A DNA stretch of 64,000 nt from Pelomonas sp937871895 (GTDB lineage Bacteria; Pseudomonadota; Gammaproteobacteria; Burkholderiales; Burkholderiaceae_C), in the NCBI RefSeq assembly GCF_046348265.1, contig NZ_JAXMEO010000012.1. One strand, written 5' to 3'. The position numbers and the translations under genes were made by a program. Within the stretch, counting starts at the first letter, position 1; the number at the start of each line of letters is the position of its first letter. The notes beneath the pieces were generated by a model, which did no database searches, was not told the origin of the DNA, and saw only the letters and a program-made list of their open reading frames with translations. Below, piece after piece: positions 59,870-64,000 of this stretch.

Positions 59870-62800
59870 TCAGCCCAGCGCCTTGCGGGCGTTCTGGAAC
59901 ATGCGCAGCCAGGGGCTGGCGGCGTTCACCTCGCCACTCGTCCAGCTCAGCTGCACATTGCGGAACACGCGCTCGGGGTGCGGCATCAAGGCCGTGAAGC
60001 GGCCATCCGGCGTGGTGACGGACGTGAGGCCACCCGGGCTGCCGTTCGGGTTGAACGGATAGACCTCGGTCGGCTGGCCGCTGTTGTCCACAAAGCGCAT
60101 GGCCTTGACCACGCGGCTCGCGTCGCCCTGGCGCGCAAAGTTGGCAAAGCCTTCGCCGTGCGCCACCGCAATCGGCAGGCGGCTGCCGGCCATGCCGGTG
60201 AAGAAGAGGCTGGGCGACTCCAGCACCTCAACGAGCGACAGACGCGCCTCGAACTGCTCGCTTGTGTTTCGCGTGAAGCGCGGCCAGGCGTCGGCGCCCG
60301 GGATGATCGGGGCCAGCGCCGCCAGCATCTGGCAGCCATTGCAGACGCCCAGGGCCAGGGTGTCCGGCCGCGCGAAGAAGGCCTTGAACTGCTCGGCCAG
60401 GCGCGCGTTGAACATGATGGAGCGGGCCCAGCCCTCGCCGGCACCCAGGGTGTCGCCATAGCTGAAGCCGCCGCAGGCCACGAAGCCGGCAAAACCGTCC
60501 AGCACCACGGCGCCCGACTGCAAATCGCTCATGTGCACGTCATGCGCATCAAAACCAGCCTGCGCCATCGCATAGGCCATCTCGACGTGCGAGTTGACGC
60601 CCTGCTCGCGCAGGATGGCCATCTTGGGCCGCTTGCCGGTGGCGATGAAGGGCGCAGCAGGGTTCTGGGCCGGGTCGAAGGTGAGGGACACGTGCATGCC
60701 GGGGTCGTCGGCACGGCCGGCCGCCGCGTGCTCGGACTCGGCGCAGGCCGGGTTATCGCGCAAGGCGGTGATGCGGTACGAGACCTCGTCCCAGGCCTGA
60801 TGCAGCGCGGTGAGGTCGGCGCCGAAGACCTTCTTGGCGTCGCGCCAGACCTCGACCTGGCGCGAGGTGTTGGGCTTGGCCACCACGTGCGAATGCTTGG
60901 AGAGGCCATGGGCGCGCAGCACCTGCAGGGCGGCGTCGCGGTCGGCGGCACGCACTTGGATCAGGGCGCCGAGTTCTTCGGCGAACAGCGCACGCAGCGT
61001 CAGCTCGTCGCGGCGCGGCCCGACTTGCGTGGCCCAGTTCTTGGCGTCGCCGGTGTCGGCGCGGCTGTCGCTGACGCCGTCACCCTCGGTCACCAGCAGA
61101 TCGACGTTCAGGCTCAGGCCCTGCTGGCCGGCAAAGGCCATTTCGCAAGCGGCAGCCCACAGGCCACCATCGCTGCGGTCGTGATACGCGAGCAGCTTGC
61201 CGGCGGCGCGCAGCTCGTTGATGGCGGCGACCAAGCTCTTGAGGAGCTGCGGATCGTCCAGGTCCGGCACCGCGCCACCGAACTGGTTCAGCGTCTGCGC
61301 GAGGATGGAGCCGCCCATGCGGTGCTTGCCCTGGCCGAGGTCGATCAGGATCAGGCAGGAGTCTTCGCGCTTGAGCTCCGGCGTCAACGTGCCGCGCACG
61401 TCGGCGATGCTGGCGAAGGCGGAGACGATCAAGCTGACCGGGGCAGTGACTTGCTTGTCCTCCCCCTTGTCGCTCCATTTCGTCCGCATCGACAAGGAGT
61501 CCTTGCCCACCGGGATCGACACGCCGAGCGCGGGGCACAGCGCCATGCCCACGGCCTTGACGGTGTCGAACAGTGCCGCGTCTTCACCCGCTTCGCCGCA
61601 GGCCGCCATCCAGTTGGCGCTGAGCTTCACACGGCTGAGTTCAATCGGCGCGGCGAGCAGGTTGGTGATGCTCTCGGCCACGGCCATGCGGCCGGACGCG
61701 GGGCCATCGACGCTGGCCAGCGGCGTGCGCTCACCCATGCTCATGGCCTCGCCGGCAAAGCCCTTGAAGTCGGCCAGCGTCACCGCGCAGTCCGCCACCG
61801 GCACTTGCCATGGGCCGACCATCTGGTCGCGGTGGTTGAGGCCGCCCACGGTGCGGTCGCCGATGGTGACGAGGAAGCGCTTGCTGGCCACGGTGGGGTG
61901 GCGCAACACGGTGAAGGCGGCGTTTTCGAGCGTGGCGGCGGAGAGGTCGAGCGTGCCGGCATTGCGCGCCACGCGCTTCACGTCGCGGTGCATCTTGGGC
62001 GGCTTGCCGAGCAGCACGTCCATGGGCATGTCAATGGCGCGCTCGCCGCCGGGGCCGTCTTCCAACACCAGTTCGCGCTGCTCGGTCGTCACGCCGACGA
62101 CGGCAAAGGGGCAGCGCTCGCGGTTGCACAGCGCGGCAAAGGCGTCGAGGCTCTCGGGCGCGATGGCGAGGACGTAGCGCTCCTGGCTCTCGTTGCACCA
62201 GATCTCTTTCGGGGCCAGGCCCGACTCTTCGAGCGGCACCTTGCGCAAGTCAAACGTGGCGCCTCGGCCGGCGTCGTTGACGAGTTCGGGGAAGGCGTTC
62301 GAGATGCCGCCGGCGCCGACGTCGTGGATGGCCAGCACGGGGTTGGCGCTACCGAGGCCCCAGCAGTGGTTGATGACCTCCTGCACGCGGCGCTCGATCT
62401 CGGGGTTGCCGCGCTGGACGGAGTCGAAGTCGAGGTCCGCCGTGTTGGTGCCCGCCGCCATGGAGCTGGCGGCGCCGCCGCCCATGCCGATGCGCATGCC
62501 GGGGCCACCCAGTTGCACGAGCAGCGTGCCGGCCGGGAACTCAATCTTGTGCGTCAGCTCGCTGCGGATGGCGCCAATGCCGCCCGCGATCATGATGGGC
62601 TTGTGATAGCCACGGCGGATGCCGTCCACGGTCTGCTCGTAGACGCGGAAGTAGCCGCCGAGGGCCGGCCGGCCGAACTCGTTGTTGAAGGCCGCGCCGC
62701 CGAGCGGCCCGTCGATCATGATCTGCAGCGCCGAGGCGATGTGGCTGGGCTTGCCGAACTTCTCCTGCTCCCAAGGCTCGTTGGTGCCAGGCAGGTTGAG

Positions 62801-63862
62801 ATTGGAGACCGAAAAGCCGGTCAGGCCGGCCTTGGGCTTGGCACCCCGGCCGGTCGCGCCTTCGTCGCGGATCTCACCGCCCGCGCCGGTGGAGGCGCCC
62901 GGGAACGGCGAGATGGCCGTCGGGTGGTTGTGCGTCTCCACCTTCATCAGCACATGGGCGAGTTCGTCGCGCGCGGCGTAGACGCTGCCGCCGGCCGGTG
63001 CGGGTTGCCAGCGCTCGATGCGGTGGCCTTCCATCACGGCCGCGTTGTCCGAATACGCGACGATGCTGTGCTGCGGGTTCAGCTTCTCGGTGTTGCGGAT
63101 CATGCCGAAGAGGCTGAGCGGCTGGGCCTCGCCATCGACGGTGAACTGCGCATTGAAGATCTTGTGCCGGCAGTGCTCACTGTTGGCCTGCGCAAACATC
63201 ATCAGCTCGACGTCGCTGGGGTTGCGGCCGAGCTTTTTGAAGTTGGTATCGAGGTACTCGATCTCGTCGGCCGACAGAGCCAGACCGAACTCCACGTTGG
63301 CCTTCTCCAGCGCCGCCTTGCCCTGCCCCAGCACGTCCACATGCGCCAGCGGCTCGGCCTCGCGCTCGTCGAACAAATGGCGGGCGTCATCGCGCGTGAA
63401 GCAGACCGACTCGGTCATGCGGTCGTGCAGCAGCGCGGCGCAGGCTTGCAGTTCCTCGGTGCTCAAGGTCTTGGTGCCGCCCAAAACTCCCGACATGAGT
63501 CCCGACTTGAGCGCAATGCGGTATTCCGTAACCCGCTCGACCCGGCGCAAGGCCAGGCCGCAGTTGTGCGCGATGTCCGTCGCCTTGGACGCCCAAGGGC
63601 TGACCGTGCCCATGCGCGGCGTCACGACGACCAACTGGCCCTCGCCCACCACAGCTGGCTCGCCATAGTTCAGCAGCGCCGCGAAGCGCTCTGCCCCCGC
63701 GCCATCGAGCGGCTGCTCGGTCCACACCCAATGCACGGCGCGCGCCGTGATGGCGCTGATGCGCTCGTTCACGGCTTGCAGTTGCGTGAGCAGGGCAGCA
63801 GCTCGGAAGGCGGACAGGGCATTGCCGCCCTCGAAGGCGGTCAGGTGCTTGGGAGAAGTCAT
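59870..63862 (-). CDS. purL: Phosphoribosylformylglycinamidine synthase
   Basis: The 1330-residue single-chain enzyme has the large proteobacterial layout: an N-terminal PurS-like part, two AIRS-like halves (VETHNHPTAISPFPGASTG; GGGAASSM; GKDSLSM) and a C-terminal glutamine amidotransferase domain with Cys in GVCNGCQML and His/Glu in AHGEGF. It makes FGAM from FGAR, glutamine and ATP in purine synthesis. MTSPKHLTAFEGG at 63862 is the usual start; five codons upstream is another ATG. Its stop lies 18 bp from the convergent chemoreceptor stop. Confidence 0.96.
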   Translation of the reverse strand: MTSPKHLTAFEGGNALSAFRAAALLTQLQAVNERISAITARAVHWVWTEQPLDGAGAERFAALLNYGEPAVVGEGQLVVVTPRMGTVSPWASKATDIAHNCGLALRRVERVTEYRIALKSGLMSGVLGGTKTLSTEELQACAALLHDRMTESVCFTRDDARHLFDEREAEPLAHVDVLGQGKAALEKANVEFGLALSADEIEYLDTNFKKLGRNPSDVELMMFAQANSEHCRHKIFNAQFTVDGEAQPLSLFGMIRNTEKLNPQHSIVAYSDNAAVMEGHRIERWQPAPAGGSVYAARDELAHVLMKVETHNHPTAISPFPGASTGAGGEIRDEGATGRGAKPKAGLTGFSVSNLNLPGTNEPWEQEKFGKPSHIASALQIMIDGPLGGAAFNNEFGRPALGGYFRVYEQTVDGIRRGYHKPIMIAGGIGAIRSELTHKIEFPAGTLLVQLGGPGMRIGMGGGAASSMAAGTNTADLDFDSVQRGNPEIERRVQEVINHCWGLGSANPVLAIHDVGAGGISNAFPELVNDAGRGATFDLRKVPLEESGLAPKEIWCNESQERYVLAIAPESLDAFAALCNRERCPFAVVGVTTEQRELVLEDGPGGERAIDMPMDVLLGKPPKMHRDVKRVARNAGTLDLSAATLENAAFTVLRHPTVASKRFLVTIGDRTVGGLNHRDQMVGPWQVPVADCAVTLADFKGFAGEAMSMGERTPLASVDGPASGRMAVAESITNLLAAPIELSRVKLSANWMAACGEAGEDAALFDTVKAVGMALCPALGVSIPVGKDSLSMRTKWSDKGEDKQVTAPVSLIVSAFASIADVRGTLTPELKREDSCLILIDLGQGKHRMGGSILAQTLNQFGGAVPDLDDPQLLKSLVAAINELRAAGKLLAYHDRSDGGLWAAACEMAFAGQQGLSLNVDLLVTEGDGVSDSRADTGDAKNWATQVGPRRDELTLRALFAEELGALIQVRAADRDAALQVLRAHGLSKHSHVVAKPNTSRQVEVWRDAKKVFGADLTALHQAWDEVSYRITALRDNPACAESEHAAAGRADDPGMHVSLTFDPAQNPAAPFIATGKRPKMAILREQGVNSHVEMAYAMAQAGFDAHDVHMSDLQSGAVVLDGFAGFVACGGFSYGDTLGAGEGWARSIMFNARLAEQFKAFFARPDTLALGVCNGCQMLAALAPIIPGADAWPRFTRNTSEQFEARLSLVEVLESPSLFFTGMAGSRLPIAVAHGEGFANFARQGDASRVVKAMRFVDNSGQPTEVYPFNPNGSPGGLTSVTTPDGRFTALMPHPERVFRNVQLSWTSGEVNAASPWLRMFQNARKALG

Positions 63863-63913
63863 GAAGGCGCGCGGCAACCGCGAAAAGCAGCGGATTGGAG
63901 AAAGGGGCGAATT

Positions 63914-64000
63914 TTAGGAAACGGCCATCCCGGCCTTCATGCGGCCGACGATGTGCTCGCAGCGCCCCATCAGGGCGCCGACGTCAAAGCTGGTGATCTG
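63914..64000 (-). CDS. C-terminal end of an unidentified gene (partial)
   Basis: Reading inward from the window edge on the minus strand gives 28 codons and a TAA at 63914-63916. The peptide contains TSFDVGALMGRCEHIVGRMK and ends AGMAVS. It lies 51 bp upstream of the purL start on the same strand. The piece is too short to identify; helical character is all that can be said. Confidence 0.5.
   Translation of the reverse strand, partial: QITSFDVGALMGRCEHIVGRMKAGMAVS

Overview
The window comes from a high-GC betaproteobacterium, most likely Burkholderiales near the Roseateles / Mitsuaria / Rubrivivax / Leptothrix group. The reasons are the GC-rich codon use, a PEP-CTERM protein, a fused PabB-PabC, paired short chromate transporters, and C/G-rich intergenic mini-repeats of a kind I associate with Comamonadaceae-like genomes. 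The assignment rests on recognition, not on a search. I see no tRNA, rRNA or CRISPR array. Most of the window is ordinary chromosome.

Layout. 1-9.2 kb: a secreted protein, an extradiol dioxygenase/hydratase pair, a LysR gene coupled to a cold-shock-DUF1294 protein and divergent from an NAD(P)-binding protein, a secreted protein with four cysteine repeats, an RhlE-like helicase, and fused PabB-PabC. 9.2-12.4 kb: orn, divergent from a Ste24-type protease, phhB and rsgA. The last three overlap by 4 bp, and rsgA carries an in-frame insertion that matches an intergenic mini-repeat upstream. 12.6-16.5 kb: a glycine-rich PEP-CTERM protein with a regular ~87-residue period, an AbiE toxin-antitoxin pair behind a large operator-like dyad, and an HNH-like protein of lower GC. 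16.6-26 kb: DUF2785, lldD, LysR, dinB, a LacI-type sensor fused to a GGDEF cyclase, and prpE. The last two converge on a 176-bp inverted-repeat element that contains both stop codons.

26-38.3 kb: an NlpC/P60 hydrolase, kup, an endolysin-like muramidase, a flavin reductase, an M48 protease, tandem 103-bp repeats, a Crp/Fnr regulator, an MBL hydrolase, an orphan Cache sensor, a peroxiredoxin, and a tetR-hlyD-ATPase-permease operon with 4-bp overlaps behind a near-perfect palindromic operator. 38.3-42.6 kb is an accessory patch. A dyad-rich intergenic region is followed by a gene split by an IS3-family element with an AAT target duplication; the gene can be rebuilt as 177 codons. Then come two lower-GC genes, one of them a membrane-anchored protein ending in a RelE-like toxin domain.

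42.6-64 kb: a type I secretion ATPase and adaptor with a SPINDLY-type glycosyltransferase, suggesting export of a glycosylated protein encoded elsewhere. Core and metabolic genes follow: DUF1993, a 2-hydroxyacid dehydrogenase coupled to two half-size chromate transporters, a GlxA-type regulator, a class III aminotransferase, upp, rlmB, a polysaccharide deacetylase, a DUF1624 membrane protein, a DUF4124 protein, an HtrA-like protease, a chemoreceptor and purL. The tail of one unidentified gene ends the window.
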